From: Candidatus Krumholzibacteriota bacterium
GTDB taxonomy: Bacteria > Krumholzibacteriota > Krumholzibacteriia > Krumholzibacteriales > Krumholzibacteriaceae
Assembly (NCBI GenBank): GCA_016931295.1
Contig: JAFGEZ010000015.1
Span: 51,559-115,558 of the forward strand
DNA: 64,000 nucleotides
Reading direction: 5' to 3'
The notes under the pieces are model-generated. The model made no database searches and was not told the origin of the DNA. It was given only the letters and a program-made list of their open reading frames with translations. Both the position numbers and the translations under genes were made by a program. This document shows, in pieces, positions 24,199 through 32,838 of the stretch; within the stretch, counting starts at the first letter, position 1, and the number at the start of each line of letters is the position of its first letter.

Positions 24199-24317
24199 CG
24201 CATGCACCTTTCGTCGTCGGAAACAGCGGGGCGGCCGTCTTGCGCCCCCTCGTTCAGATGATAATCGTTACAGGTCATACGATACGCCGCGCTCACGGCC
24301 GTGTCAAGGCGCCGCGG

Positions 24318-25076
24318 TCACAGTGTCAGCCCGCCGTCGGCGACGACCGTCTGCCCGGTGATCCATCCGGCGTCCTCTGAGAGAAGGAAGAGGGCGACGG
24401 CGGCGATCTCCTCGGGGCGCGCGATGCGGCCCGCCGGGGTGCGCCGCGTCCATTCGGCGACGAGGGCCTCCCTGTCGGGGAAGAAGTCGAGGGAGGCCGT
24501 GTCGACCGGTCCGCCCGAGACGGCGTTCACCGCGATTCCCGACGGAGCCAGTTCGCTGGCGAAGTACCGGACGATCGCCTCGAGCGCCGCCTTGCTCGCC
24601 CCGACGGCCGCGTAGCCGGGAAGCACCCGGACGCTGCCGATCGAGGTGACGGCGACGATCCGTCCGCCCTTCGCGCCGAAGAGCTTCGCGGCCTGCTGCG
24701 CGCAGAGCATGAAGGCCCGCGCGTTGGTGTTCATCGCCCGGTCGAAGCCGAACCGCCCGATCCTCGTCGCCGGGCCGACAACGCCCGAGACGGCGTTGGA
24801 GACGAAGAGATCGAGCCCGCCGAGCGCGTCGTTCGTTTCCGCGAAGAGGCGCTTGACCTCCTTCGGCTCGGAGACGTCCGCCCTGATCGTCACGGCGCGG
24901 CGGCCGAGCTTCTCCACCTCGGCGGCCGTCTCCGCCGCGGCCGTCTCGTCCTTGACGAAGTTGATCGCGACGTCGGCGCCCTCGGCGGCGAGCCGCAGCG
25001 AGATCGCCCGGCCGATTCCCCGCGAGCCCCCCGTGACGAGCGCCCGTTTTCCCTCGAAGCGGTTCATCCCCGTCAT
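24318..25076 (-). CDS. fabL: enoyl-[acyl-carrier-protein] reductase, FabL type (SDR family)
   Basis: A 252-residue Rossmann protein with the NADP-binding VTGGSRGIGRAI near residue 15. The catalytic pair is spaced Y-x6-K (YAAVGASK), the spacing of enoyl-ACP reductases rather than the YxxxK of ketoreductases. AALEAIVRYFASELAP and VNAVSGGPVDT closely match B. subtilis FabL as I remember it. The role is the last reduction of fatty-acid elongation, and it may be the triclosan-tolerant isoform of this organism. AAAGGAG lies five bases before ATG 25076, and the gene begins 16 bases after trxB, so they share an mRNA. Confidence 0.85.
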   Translation of the reverse strand: MTGMNRFEGKRALVTGGSRGIGRAISLRLAAEGADVAINFVKDETAAAETAAEVEKLGRRAVTIRADVSEPKEVKRLFAETNDALGGLDLFVSNAVSGVVGPATRIGRFGFDRAMNTNARAFMLCAQQAAKLFGAKGGRIVAVTSIGSVRVLPGYAAVGASKAALEAIVRYFASELAPSGIAVNAVSGGPVDTASLDFFPDREALVAEWTRRTPAGRIARPEEIAAVALFLLSEDAGWITGQTVVADGGLTL

Positions 25077-25092
25077 CCCGTCTCCTTTGCGG

Positions 25093-26028
25093 TCACCAGC
25101 CGACCGAGGCCTGTTCGCCCTCGATGAACTTGAAGGCGTCGATGGCGGCCATGCAGCCGCTGCCGGCGGCCGAGATGGCCTGCTTGTACCGCGTGTCCTT
25201 CACGTCGCCGGCGGCGAAGACGCCGGGAGCGGACGTGCGCGTGCCGTTCGTGACGACGACGTAGCCCTTCTCGTCGAGATCGAGCGCCCCGGCGAAGGCG
25301 GCGGTCGCCGGCTCGTGGCCGATGGCGACGAAGACCCCCTCCACGGCGAGCGTCTTCGTCTCGCCGGTCTTGACGTTCCTGAGGAGGATCCCCGTGACCT
25401 TCCCCTCGTCGACGCCGAGGATGTCCTCGACGACCGAGTCCCACTCGAAGACGATCTTCTCCATGGCGAAGACCTTGTCCTGCATCGCCTTCGAGGCCCT
25501 GAGCTCGTCGCGGCGATGGATGACGGTCACCTTGCTCGCGAAGCGGGTGAGGAATGTCGCTTCCTCGATCGCGGCGTCCCCGCCCCCGATCACGGCGATC
25601 TCCTTGCCGGTGAAGAAGAATCCGTCGCAGGTGGCGCAGCCGGAAACCCCGCGGCCGCGCAGGGCCGTCTCCGATTCGAGGCCGAGCCAGCGCGAGGAGG
25701 AGCCGGTGGCGATGATGACCGCCTTCGCCTCGATCGTTTCGCTCCCGATCGTCACCGATCGCGTCTCAGCCGTGAAGGAGACGGCGGTGACCTCGCCCGC
25801 CGTGATGGCCGCGCCGAACTTCTCGGCCTGCCGCCTCATCCGCTGCATCAGCTCGGGGCCCTGGATGCCGTCGGGGAAGCCGGGGAAGTTCTCCACCTCG
25901 GAGGTGATCGTGAGCTGGCCGCCGGCCGACATCCCCTCGACGACGACGGTGTCGAGCCCCGCGCGGGCCGTGTAGATCGCCGCGGTCAGGCCGGCCGGTC
26001 CCGATCCGATGATGATGACGTCGTGCAT
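25093..26028 (-). CDS. trxB: thioredoxin reductase
   Basis: The 311-residue flavoprotein has an N-terminal FAD motif (IIGSGPAGLTAAIY), the redox-active SGCATCDGFFF near residue 135, the NADPH motif VIGGGDAAIEEA, and the C-terminal FAD-binding GVFAAGDVKDTRYKQ. It uses NADPH to reduce thioredoxin. The active site is the normal CATC with no selenocysteine. It is the only reductase seen in the window that could supply electrons, through thioredoxins, to the cytosolic side of a redox relay. ATG 26028 has AGGAGG upstream; fabL follows in the same operon. Confidence 0.97.
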   Translation of the reverse strand: MHDVIIIGSGPAGLTAAIYTARAGLDTVVVEGMSAGGQLTITSEVENFPGFPDGIQGPELMQRMRRQAEKFGAAITAGEVTAVSFTAETRSVTIGSETIEAKAVIIATGSSSRWLGLESETALRGRGVSGCATCDGFFFTGKEIAVIGGGDAAIEEATFLTRFASKVTVIHRRDELRASKAMQDKVFAMEKIVFEWDSVVEDILGVDEGKVTGILLRNVKTGETKTLAVEGVFVAIGHEPATAAFAGALDLDEKGYVVVTNGTRTSAPGVFAAGDVKDTRYKQAISAAGSGCMAAIDAFKFIEGEQASVGW

Positions 26029-26219
26029 GTGTTCCTCCTGGTCGTGATCGTCGCCTGTAGACGGAAAACCCCGAAAGAGCGAGGATGTTCCCGGGAAGGA
26101 CATTATCCCGCAGCGAGGGAGGCGGCGCAACGATTTTTCCGCGGGTCGCGGCGCGGGCGCCCCGCGACGGCGGCGTACGGCGCGGTCCCGGGGCCGGCCG
26201 CCCCGCCCGGGCGCGGCGA

Positions 26220-27095
26220 TCAGCCGGGCGGATTCATGTGCCGGGCCTCGCCCCGTCGCAGGCCCCGCAACCGGGCGAGGTTCTCGACATCCTCTGCCAT
26301 GTCCTCCCCCTTCGGGGTCTCGAGGATCATCGGGCGGTCGAAGAAGCGCGGGTCGTTGACGAGGCGCCGGAAACCGGCGAGGCCGATCTCGCCCGCGCCG
26401 ATGTGCACGTGCCGGTCGAGGTGCTCGCCGAGCCCGCGCAGGGAATCGTTGAGATGGAAGGCCTTCAGCCAATCGAGTCCGATCAGGGCGTCGAATTCGG
26501 CGAAGGTGCGGTCGTACGCGCGGGTCGTTCGGATGTCGTAGCCGGCGGCGAAGCCGTGGCATGTGTCGTAGAGGACGCCGACGCGGCTCTTCCGGCGCAC
26601 GCCGCGGATGATGGCGGCGATATCGGCGAAGCGGCTCCCGATCGTGTGGCCCGCCCCGGCCGTGTTCTCGAGGAGCACGGCGACCTTCGCCTTCGGCGTG
26701 GCGGCGAAGACGGCGTTCAGGCTTTCCGCCGCGCGCTCGATCCCTTCCCCGAGCCCCTCGCCGCGGTGGCTGCCGGGATGGAGGACGAGCGATGGAATCC
26801 CGAGCGCCGCGCACCGCTCGATCTCGAGCGCGAGGCTCTCGCGCGACTTCTCGAGGAGCGCGGAAACGGGCGAGGCGATGTTGATGAGATAGCTCGTGTG
26901 GGCGATGACGTGGCCGGCGCGGAAGGTGCGGCGCAGCGCGCGGAAGGCGGCGATCTCGCCGTCCTCGAGGGGGCGCGCCGACCACTGCGTGTTGCTCTTG
27001 ACGAAGAGCTGGACGGCGTTGCACCCGATCGAGCGTCCCCGCTCGAGGGCGAGGTGGACGCCGCCTGCCGTCGACATGTGCGCGCCGAGATTCAC
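26220..27095 (-). CDS. nfo: endonuclease IV (AP endonuclease)
   Basis: The 291-residue TIM-barrel enzyme has the AP_endonuc_2 zinc-site motifs: GAHMSTAGGV at the start, HTSYLINIASP near residue 70, LVLHPGSHRG, LLENTAGAG, YDTCHGFAAGYD, HLNDS and DRHVHIGAG. It cuts abasic sites in base-excision repair. I choose the GTG at 27095 because AAAGGA lies seven bases upstream and because the codons between it and the first Met (27077) encode the conserved NLGAH. It is divergent from the DUF2007 gene. Together with nth at 21.5 kb it gives the window two base-excision repair enzymes. Confidence 0.95.
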   Translation of the reverse strand: MNLGAHMSTAGGVHLALERGRSIGCNAVQLFVKSNTQWSARPLEDGEIAAFRALRRTFRAGHVIAHTSYLINIASPVSALLEKSRESLALEIERCAALGIPSLVLHPGSHRGEGLGEGIERAAESLNAVFAATPKAKVAVLLENTAGAGHTIGSRFADIAAIIRGVRRKSRVGVLYDTCHGFAAGYDIRTTRAYDRTFAEFDALIGLDWLKAFHLNDSLRGLGEHLDRHVHIGAGEIGLAGFRRLVNDPRFFDRPMILETPKGEDMAEDVENLARLRGLRRGEARHMNPPG

Positions 27096-27137
27096 CAAAT
27101 CATCCTTTCGCTTTCCCGCGCAGCCCTGGTGGGGTAT

Positions 27138-27143
27138 TATAAT
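27138..27143 (+). promoter_or_regulatory. -10 element before the DUF2007 gene
   Basis: A perfect TATAAT lies 31 bases before ATG 27175. No convincing -35 is visible. Confidence 0.5.
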
Positions 27144-27174
27144 CAAGGATCGGTCTCCGGAACGAGGTGAAAAT

Positions 27175-27414
27175 ATGACGGAACGGAACGAGGAACTCGT
27201 CGAGCTGACCTCCGCGCAGGGTGCCGAGTTCGCTAAGATCATCACCGGTGTTCTCGAGAGCGAGGGGATAGAGACGCTCGTCAAGGACCAGATGGCCGGC
27301 GGCGCGCTTCCCTTCACCGTCGACGGGATGGGCGAGGTGCGGATTTACGTCCGCCGCGGCGACCTCGTCGCCGCGCGGGTCGCTCTCCGGGAATACGAGG
27401 CGGGGGAGGAGTGA
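27175..27414 (+). CDS. DUF2007-type small protein
   Basis: A 79-residue protein with the pattern of the DUF2007 putative signal-transducing domain: an N-terminal strand LVELTSAQG, a helix FAKIITGVLESEGIETLV, then VRIYVRRGDLVAARVALREY. Such proteins are small cytoplasmic folds related to ACT/PII-like domains. The function is unknown. The start is supported by GAGGTGA about five bases upstream. It is monocistronic and divergent from nfo. Confidence 0.8.
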   Translation: MTERNEELVELTSAQGAEFAKIITGVLESEGIETLVKDQMAGGALPFTVDGMGEVRIYVRRGDLVAARVALREYEAGEE

Positions 27415-27445
27415 GCGGCGCGGCGTCTTCGGTGCCACGAAACCC

Positions 27446-27474
27446 TTGCATGGCGCCGCGGGGCCGATTATTAT
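27446..27474 (+). promoter_or_regulatory. promoter of tRNA-Val
   Basis: TTGCAT (27446-27451) and TATTAT (27469-27474) are 17 bases apart, 18 bases before the tRNA. Confidence 0.7.
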
Positions 27475-27492
27475 AGATGCCTGCCACGGAGT

Positions 27493-27568
27493 GGGAGCTT
27501 AACTCAGTGGTCAGAGTGCTACCTTCACACGGTAGAAGTCACAGGTTCAAATCCTGTAGCTCCCACCA
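27493..27568 (+). tRNA. tRNA-Val (anticodon CAC), CCA encoded
   Basis: Acceptor GGGAGCT/AGCTCCC, anticodon stem CTACC/GGTAG with loop TTCACAC (CAC), T-arm ACAGG-TTCAAAT-CCTGT, A73 and encoded CCA form a complete cloverleaf. It is a single-gene unit with its own promoter and terminator. Confidence 0.95.
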
Positions 27569-27583
27569 GTCATGACGATCCGA

Positions 27584-27610
27584 CCCGCCCGGCCGACCGG
27601 GCGGGTTTTT
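27584..27610 (+). terminator. rho-independent terminator of tRNA-Val
   Basis: A perfect 9-bp stem (CCCGCCCGG with its complement) has loop CCGA and is followed directly by TTTTT. Confidence 0.93.
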
Positions 27611-27782
27611 CGCGAGCCGCGCCGTGTCCCGGCATGCACCGCCGTCGATCGGCTCGCCGGGAACTGTCCGCCGGGTCCCCCTCCACGAAACGCAATCATT
27701 CCTTCTTCCGCCCGCCCGGGGCGTGTATACTCGATCCCGGGTTGTTTCCCGAAACACGATCTCTGTTCGAGGAGGCTTTGGA

Positions 27783-28745
27783 ATGACCACCGGGATGTCC
27801 GCTCGCGATCTCGACGCGACACTGTTCATCGATGAGAAGGTAGAGGAGATCAGGGAGGCCGTCGGCGACAACACGGCGATCAACGCGCTCTCGGGAGGCG
27901 TCGATTCCTCGGTCGTCACCATGCTGGGGCACCGTGCCCTCGGCGACCGTCTGCGGACGGTCATCATCGAGAACGGTCTCATGCGCGAGGGGGAGCCGGA
28001 GCACGTCGTGGCGCTGTTCCGCGACCTCGGCGTGACGGTGGAGCTGATCGACGCGCGGGACGAGTTCTTCGCCGCCCTGAGCGGCGTCACGGATCCCGAG
28101 GAGAAGCGCGAGGCGATCACGCAGACTTTCTACAAGCATGTGTTCGGCCGCCTCGTCAAGGAGAGCGGCGCGAAGCATCTGCTGCAGGGAACGATACTGA
28201 CCGACGTCGACGAGACGGTCGCCGGCATCAAGCGCCAGCACAACGTATTCGAGCAGCTCGGCATCGATCCGAAAGAAGTCTTCGGCTACAACATCATCGA
28301 GCCGCTGATCCAGCTCCGCAAGGACGGCGTGCGGAAGGTGGGCAAGGCGCTCGGTCTCCCCGGCGAACTCTTCGACCGCATCCCCTTCCCGGGCCCCGCG
28401 CTCGCAGCCCGAGTGATCGGGGCGGTGACCCCGGAGCGGATAGAGACGGTTCGCAAAGCCACGGTGATCGTGGAACGCCTACTGGGGGAATCGAAAGCTT
28501 TCCAGTACCTGGCGATCCTGCACGAGGACCGGGTGACCGGCATGCGGGGCGGCAGGCGGGAATTCGGCATGCAGATCGAGGTCCGCTGCTGGGACAGCGT
28601 CGATGCGCGGACTGCGACCCCGACGCGGCTCTCCTTCGATACCCTCGAGGCGCTCGGTGAGGAGATCACGCGCGAGGTGCCGGGTGTGGTGAGCGTGACC
28701 TACAACATCGCCGCCAAGCCGCCGTCGACGATCGAGGCGATCTGA
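27783..28745 (+). CDS. guaA: GMP synthetase, ATP-pyrophosphatase subunit without amidotransferase domain
   Basis: The 320-residue protein corresponds to the C-terminal two-thirds of bacterial GuaA only. The PP-loop is ALSGGVDSSVV near residue 36, followed by LLQGTILTDV, FGYNIIEPL, RIPFPGPALAARVIG and the dimerisation-domain ending TYNIAAKPPSTIEAI. Bacterial GMP synthetases are normally one chain with an N-terminal glutaminase domain; split forms are typical of archaea. Either the glutaminase subunit is encoded elsewhere, or the enzyme uses ammonia. The start ATG 27783 is preceded by GAGGAGG eight bases upstream, so no missing N-terminal domain is hidden upstream. The 3' end abuts the left repeat of the low-GC island. 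Confidence 0.85.
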   Translation: MTTGMSARDLDATLFIDEKVEEIREAVGDNTAINALSGGVDSSVVTMLGHRALGDRLRTVIIENGLMREGEPEHVVALFRDLGVTVELIDARDEFFAALSGVTDPEEKREAITQTFYKHVFGRLVKESGAKHLLQGTILTDVDETVAGIKRQHNVFEQLGIDPKEVFGYNIIEPLIQLRKDGVRKVGKALGLPGELFDRIPFPGPALAARVIGAVTPERIETVRKATVIVERLLGESKAFQYLAILHEDRVTGMRGGRREFGMQIEVRCWDSVDARTATPTRLSFDTLEALGEEITREVPGVVSVTYNIAAKPPSTIEAI

Positions 28746-28763
28746 CCTGGGATCGAAGAGAAG

Positions 28764-28810
28764 GAGCTCGTCCCAAAGGGAGAGCTCCCTGCATGCAATC
28801 GATCGGCATA
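28764..28810 (+). repeat. direct repeat, copy A (left flank of low-GC island)
   Basis: GAGCTCGTCCCAAAGGGAG.. to ..AATCGATCGGCATAT. About 38 of 46 aligned positions match copy C at 37475-37520, in the same orientation. The first half forms an imperfect hairpin (GGAGCTCGTCCC against GGGAGAGCTCC). Confidence 0.75.
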
Positions 28811-28871
28811 TCGTAATATATCTGCCGCCGGCCGCATCTTTGATGCCGAAATACAGCCTTTGTGACCCAGC

Positions 28872-29408
28872 CTACTTGCCGCCGAACCTGGCTGAAGTAT
28901 CCTCATAGAGTTTCTTGATCTTCTGCAGGGCGTCTTCGAGCGCTGGCTTGGCGTCCTGCTTCCAGCTTTCCTCGCTGGCGGCTTTCGCCTTCATGAGCTT
29001 TACCTTGGCATCGGCGAGGGCCATGGCCATCTGTTCCCTGGCTTCCTGCAGTTCTACCTTGGCCTCGCTTGTGGCCGGATCGGCCCTGGCAAGCAAGTCC
29101 TGCCAATTCTTCTCGATCTCGTCGAGTTCCTCCTGGGCGGCCTTTACGCCTTCGTCCTTCGACTGCGTCAGGTAGTCGCTCGTGGCCTGAATGGCTCCAC
29201 CTACGGCATCTCCCGAGGTTTTCGCGGCATCGCCCGCGGCATCGCCCGCGGTCTTCATGGCATCACCCACGGCTTCGCCTGTGGCCTTGGCTTGTTCCGA
29301 TGGCGTCTTATCACCGCAAGCCGCGATACCCAGCGCAAGCACAAACAGGCCGACCAATATGGCCCATTTTATAATCATCGGTCTTTTTACGGTATGTTCA
29401 TCCATCAT
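28872..29408 (-). CDS. lipoprotein with alanine-rich and coiled-coil segments
   Basis: A membrane-type signal (MIIKWAILVGLFVLALG) ends in IAAC, a lipobox. It is followed by Ala/Gly/Asp-rich short repeats (GDAMKTAGDAAGDAAKTSGDA) that look like apolipoprotein-type amphipathic turns. The rest is a long charged helix, probably coiled-coil, from about residue 85 (EELDEIEKNWQDLLAR) to the end. No known enzyme motif is present. I infer an envelope-stress lipoprotein; similar Ala-rich lipoproteins are common next to OmpA genes. Two tandem ATGs (29408, 29405) follow GGGAGC. It is the last gene of the minus-strand island. Confidence 0.65.
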   Translation of the reverse strand: MMDEHTVKRPMIIKWAILVGLFVLALGIAACGDKTPSEQAKATGEAVGDAMKTAGDAAGDAAKTSGDAVGGAIQATSDYLTQSKDEGVKAAQEELDEIEKNWQDLLARADPATSEAKVELQEAREQMAMALADAKVKLMKAKAASEESWKQDAKPALEDALQKIKKLYEDTSARFGGK

Positions 29409-29494
29409 GTGCTCCCTGTCTAATATTAACCCTTTGGCAGCGTTTCTCTTGCAAACGGACTATATAATGTCGTCCAGCAAGGATTTTTTGGACC

Positions 29495-30163
29495 TTACAA
29501 CCCCGCCTGATTTTCCGCCGCCTTCTTCAGCTTGTCGTTGGCAAAGATGGCGACTTCGACCCGCCGGTTCATCTGACGACCAGAATCCGAATCGTTCGAG
29601 GCGATCGGGTTCGACTCGCCCAATCCCACCATGGAGATCCTTGAACTGGGAACGCCTAGGCCCATCAAATAGTTCGATACAGATTGAGCGCGGCGTTCTG
29701 ACAATCCCAAGTTATATTCTTCGGTGCCCGTATTGTCCGTGTCTCCTTCGACAAGGATGTTCGTGTCGGGGTACTTGTTCAGGATCCTGGCCAGACTCTC
29801 GATGTTTGTTTTAGCCTGCGCTCGCAAGTCCGATTTAGCCACATCGAACAGAAGACCCGAATCGAACGTGATCTTGATCCCTTCGCCGATCCGCTCGATT
29901 CGTGCTCCCTGCAGGTCCGCCCTCATCTCCTCGGCTCGCTTGTCCATCTCATTGCCGATAATGACACCCGCCGCTCCTCCGACCGTCGCACCGATTATGG
30001 CGCCAAGGGCCGTGTTTCCAGCCGCGTGCCCGATAATGCCTCCAACAGCTCCTCCGGTGGCTCCGCCGATCACGCCGCCCGTTGCTTTTCTATTCCAGGC
30101 GCACCCGGCGTAGATCGTGAAGAGAAGAACCAGGCTTAACATCAGAATCAATATCTTCTTCAC
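29495..30163 (-). CDS. OmpA-family lipoprotein with glycine-zipper domain
   Basis: The 222-residue product starts at GTG 30163 (GGAGG seven bases upstream). A signal peptide ending IYAGC gives a lipid anchor. Residues 25-75 are a glycine zipper (GGVIGGATGGAVGGIIG, then GAIIGATVGGAAGVIIG) of the YMGG/Slp type that inserts in membranes. The C-terminal half is an OmpA peptidoglycan-binding domain with DTNILVEGDTDNTG and NLGLSERRAQSVSNYL. It should tie the outer membrane to the cell wall. Codon usage and GC are lower than in the flanking chromosome, as in the rest of the island. Confidence 0.9.
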   Translation of the reverse strand: MKKILILMLSLVLLFTIYAGCAWNRKATGGVIGGATGGAVGGIIGHAAGNTALGAIIGATVGGAAGVIIGNEMDKRAEEMRADLQGARIERIGEGIKITFDSGLLFDVAKSDLRAQAKTNIESLARILNKYPDTNILVEGDTDNTGTEEYNLGLSERRAQSVSNYLMGLGVPSSRISMVGLGESNPIASNDSDSGRQMNRRVEVAIFANDKLKKAAENQAGL

Positions 30164-30523
30164 GGAGATCCCTCCTTGGATCAGGATACTTGACGAACCC
30201 CCAACTGATTTACAAACGTGTTTTTGTTCAATATGATTTGCTCCTTGTTTTGGAGTTAAAGTCACATGATCATCGGGCCGATTGAAAGCGAAGGATGTTC
30301 AACGCCGAATCGGGCTTGTCCAGCACCGGCGATTATCCGCCAAATATCCGCTCCCATGAAGGCAAGCACTGTCGAACTGAAACGCTGCGTTATTTTCATC
30401 ATCCGATCATTCTTTCAAGGTCTACAAGTATTGAGGCTTGGGATGAGAGGATCCATCCGCCGGCTTGATGCCCCGAAGATGAGCGTACAAGTCGGCGGAA
30501 CACCTCTTCCCTGATTTTAAACG
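30164..30523. other. intergenic stretch without recognisable gene
   Basis: This 360-base gap between the two OmpA genes contains only short unsupported frames. A minus-strand 45-codon frame beginning near 30400 (MKITQRFSSTVLAFM) has no ribosome-binding site and ends without a recognisable domain; it may be a decayed gene. Confidence 0.5.
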
Positions 30524-32143
30524 TTACTTGATCCTTATCAATTCCACCCTCCGGTTCAGGGCTCTGCCCTCCGCGGTATTGTTGTCAGCCATCGGCTTGG
30601 TCTCGCCGTAACCCTTGAAGGTCAGGTTCTCGGCCTTGACGCCCTTGCTGATCAGGTAGTCCCGCACCGCCTCGGCTCTACGGACGGAGAGCTTCTGGTT
30701 GTATGCTTCCGTCCCGGTCCAGTCGCAATGTCCGACAACATCCACCTTGACATCCGGCCTTATTTTCAAGCTGGCCGCCACCTGGTCGAGGATATCATCG
30801 GCTGCAATCGTAAGCTTGGATTTGTCGAATCCAAAATTTACGCCGTGGAGTATTATCGGCTTTTCCGGTGTCGGGATGTATTTCTCGGCCGAACTGACTA
30901 TGGAAATCATTTTCTGGGCCTTGTTTCCTTTTGAATCAGTGACGGTCAGAGAGACTGAATATTCTCCCTCGGTCTGATATGTATGGCTCGCGATATTCTC
31001 GCTGCTCGTGCCACCGTCACCGAAATTCCACATGTACGTGTAGCCCGGACATCCTCCGGTGGCGGAACCCGAGAACTTCACTGTCAACGGAACGGTCCCG
31101 CTCGCGGGATCTGCCGAAACGATTCCGGTCAACTTCGGACATTTGACCTTTATGAATAAGCTGTTCTCAGAGATGGTCCCCTTGGAATCGCTGACTATCA
31201 GGGAGGCTTGATAGTCTCCATCTGTCTGATAGGTATGGTAGGGATCCTTCTCGCTGCTCGTGCCCCCGTCACCGAAATTCCATACGTACGTATAGTCCGG
31301 ACACCCTCCAGCGCTGGTACCGGCAAACTGCACCATCAACGGAGCGGGCCCGCTCATGGGATCTCCGGATATGGTACTGGTCAATGGCGGACACTTCTTC
31401 CCGCCGAAATGGAAGGTCAGGCCGGCGTACAATTCGGCAATGCCCTTGGGCAAGTCCAATTGACCAGGATCTGATCCAACGATGTCCTGATCGCCTTTAA
31501 AGCTGGTCAGAAGATGTGTCAGATAGCGAAACTTGGCTCCCAGTTCAAAAGAAAGTGACGGGGTGGCGAAGACTTCCAGCCCCAATCCGGCCATCATATA
31601 CAGTTCCTGGTCTTTAAGATCATACGGGGCTCCGACCATATCGACCTTGGGGTAATTTATGTCCGCCAGAGCCGGATCGTCGGAAGACAAGGTGTTCCAA
31701 TCCTTATCGGTCCATTTCCAGATATAAATCCCGGAGCCGGCAGAAACGTAAGGTGACCATCTGCTGTCGGGGAGAAAATGATATTCCGCAAACATTCCTG
31801 CCACATAGGCTCGCTGCCGCGGGCCGTCAGCCACGTTGTCAAATGTCAGTCTCGCTCCATCATTCTGCCTGGTACCCACGCTCAAATCGGCCAGGTAGGT
31901 CTGCATCCAGCTGCCCTCGACGCCAATCGCGAATCTGGGAGTCAATCGGTACTTGAGGTCGGCATTGAGGAACCATCCCGGCGTCCACATATCGGAGTGG
32001 TCAGTAAGAACGAGCTTGTAGCCTCCTCCATGGAGACCTATTCCGATTTTCCCGTCCGTATCCGCTCCTTGAAGCGGATTGACCGGCAAGAATAATAATA
32101 TAAAAACAAACATCACGTTGAACAGACTGTGTGGTAATTTCAT
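30524..32143 (-). CDS. outer-membrane beta-barrel protein with two PKD domains and OmpA domain
   Basis: The 539-residue protein has a signal peptide (1-26) and an OmpA-like eight-strand barrel region (GIGLHGGGYKLVLTDH to AELYAGLTFHFGG). Two nearly identical PKD domains of ~80 residues follow, each with YVWNFGDGGTSSE or its close copy. The C-terminal OmpA peptidoglycan-binding domain has NFGFDKSKL, DVVGHCDWTG and KLSVRRAEAVRDYL. It would span the outer membrane and bind the cell wall with PKD spacers. I start at ATG 32143; the frame is open upstream but has no signal peptide there. The two PKD copies are also alike in DNA, which points to a recent internal duplication. Confidence 0.9.
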   Translation of the reverse strand: MKLPHSLFNVMFVFILLFLPVNPLQGADTDGKIGIGLHGGGYKLVLTDHSDMWTPGWFLNADLKYRLTPRFAIGVEGSWMQTYLADLSVGTRQNDGARLTFDNVADGPRQRAYVAGMFAEYHFLPDSRWSPYVSAGSGIYIWKWTDKDWNTLSSDDPALADINYPKVDMVGAPYDLKDQELYMMAGLGLEVFATPSLSFELGAKFRYLTHLLTSFKGDQDIVGSDPGQLDLPKGIAELYAGLTFHFGGKKCPPLTSTISGDPMSGPAPLMVQFAGTSAGGCPDYTYVWNFGDGGTSSEKDPYHTYQTDGDYQASLIVSDSKGTISENSLFIKVKCPKLTGIVSADPASGTVPLTVKFSGSATGGCPGYTYMWNFGDGGTSSENIASHTYQTEGEYSVSLTVTDSKGNKAQKMISIVSSAEKYIPTPEKPIILHGVNFGFDKSKLTIAADDILDQVAASLKIRPDVKVDVVGHCDWTGTEAYNQKLSVRRAEAVRDYLISKGVKAENLTFKGYGETKPMADNNTAEGRALNRRVELIRIK

Positions 32144-32228
32144 CCGGCGCCCTCCTCGTTCTACTCTTTCCAATAGAACCCATGGGACAAGTTTCCAGTC
32201 AATCGAAGCATCATCAGGAAAAGAAGAA

Positions 32229-32453
32229 TCAACTCTTCTTGAACGACGGCACAAAGAAAAGAATGCCGCCAACCAGTATCGATGCCACTCCTGCCCAGAG
32301 GGGTACATTGACTGTGTGCTTTTCCTGAACCGACAGCTCGAGCGAACCCAATTTGGCTTCATGCGTATCCCCGGCATAGACGAATTTGCCATAAACGAGG
32401 CCTAAGACACCTGCTATGATCAGCACTATCGCCAGAATCTTGAAAGCGCTCAC
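32229..32453 (-). CDS. small two-helix membrane protein (DUF3185-like)
   Basis: The start is a GTG at 32453, decided by a near-perfect Shine-Dalgarno sequence (GAGGAGGTGAT) seven bases upstream. The 74-residue product has two membrane helices (ILAIVLIIAGVLGLVYG and WAGVASILVGGILFFV) joined by a short polar loop, and ends KKS. It resembles small DUF3185-type proteins found in stress-response clusters of Gram-negative bacteria. No function is known. It lies between the lmo0937-type gene and the OmpA-PKD gene. Confidence 0.75.
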   Translation of the reverse strand: MSAFKILAIVLIIAGVLGLVYGKFVYAGDTHEAKLGSLELSVQEKHTVNVPLWAGVASILVGGILFFVPSFKKS

Positions 32454-32589
32454 AATATCACCTCCTCTGAAAATACCACCGTGTTCGCCGATACGAGTCG
32501 CGCGGCCGGGTTCAGCGTTATCGATACACCCCGTAGAATACGGCGCGTACGACCCCGATACCTCTTCCCGCAGAAACATCACGGGGAGG

Positions 32590-32736
32590 CTATACTCGCC
32601 TTCCCTGGATGAGTCGTATGATTATCACCACAAGCGCGATAGCCAGGAGAACGTGAAGAACTCCCCCAAAAGTATGCGCTGTGAGCAATCCGACCAGCCA
32701 AAGGATCAACAGAATTATCCCTATAGTCCAAAGCAT
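32590..32736 (-). CDS. lmo0937-family small membrane protein
   Basis: This 48-residue frame is too short for most gene callers. It reads MLWTIGIILLILWLVGLL, then a short Gly-rich turn (TAHTFGGVLH), then a second helix VLLAIALVVIIIRLIQG. This is the lmo0937-family pattern almost residue by residue. A full Shine-Dalgarno (AAGGAGGTGA) precedes ATG 32736. The family is found in stress-inducible clusters; its function is unknown. Confidence 0.88.
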   Translation of the reverse strand: MLWTIGIILLILWLVGLLTAHTFGGVLHVLLAIALVVIIIRLIQGRRV

Positions 32737-32838
32737 TTCGGAATCACCTCCTTCTGCCGCATGAGTGCATCATGAATTGAACTCCCTCTTTCCTCCGAAG
32801 CCTGCGAATCCGTGACCTCGTATTCATGAGAGTGTCGC

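Noticed and set aside
24250-24285. Fur box upstream of the rubrerythrin-like gene
   Set aside because: GATAATCGTTAC resembles half of a Fur site but the other half is missing.
27624-27783. Extra N-terminal domain of the GMP synthetase frame
   Set aside because: The upstream part of the frame has no glutaminase motif and the ribosome-binding site GAGGAGG directs start at 27783.
28746-28871. Read-through of guaA past its TGA
   Set aside because: The frame is open, but it runs through repeat copy A, GuaA already ends at its normal C-terminus (STIEAI), and no conserved residue or proper hairpin distance supports Sec.
30266-30514. Plus-strand 82-codon frame in the island gap
   Set aside because: No ribosome-binding site, no domain, and opposite to the direction of all island genes.
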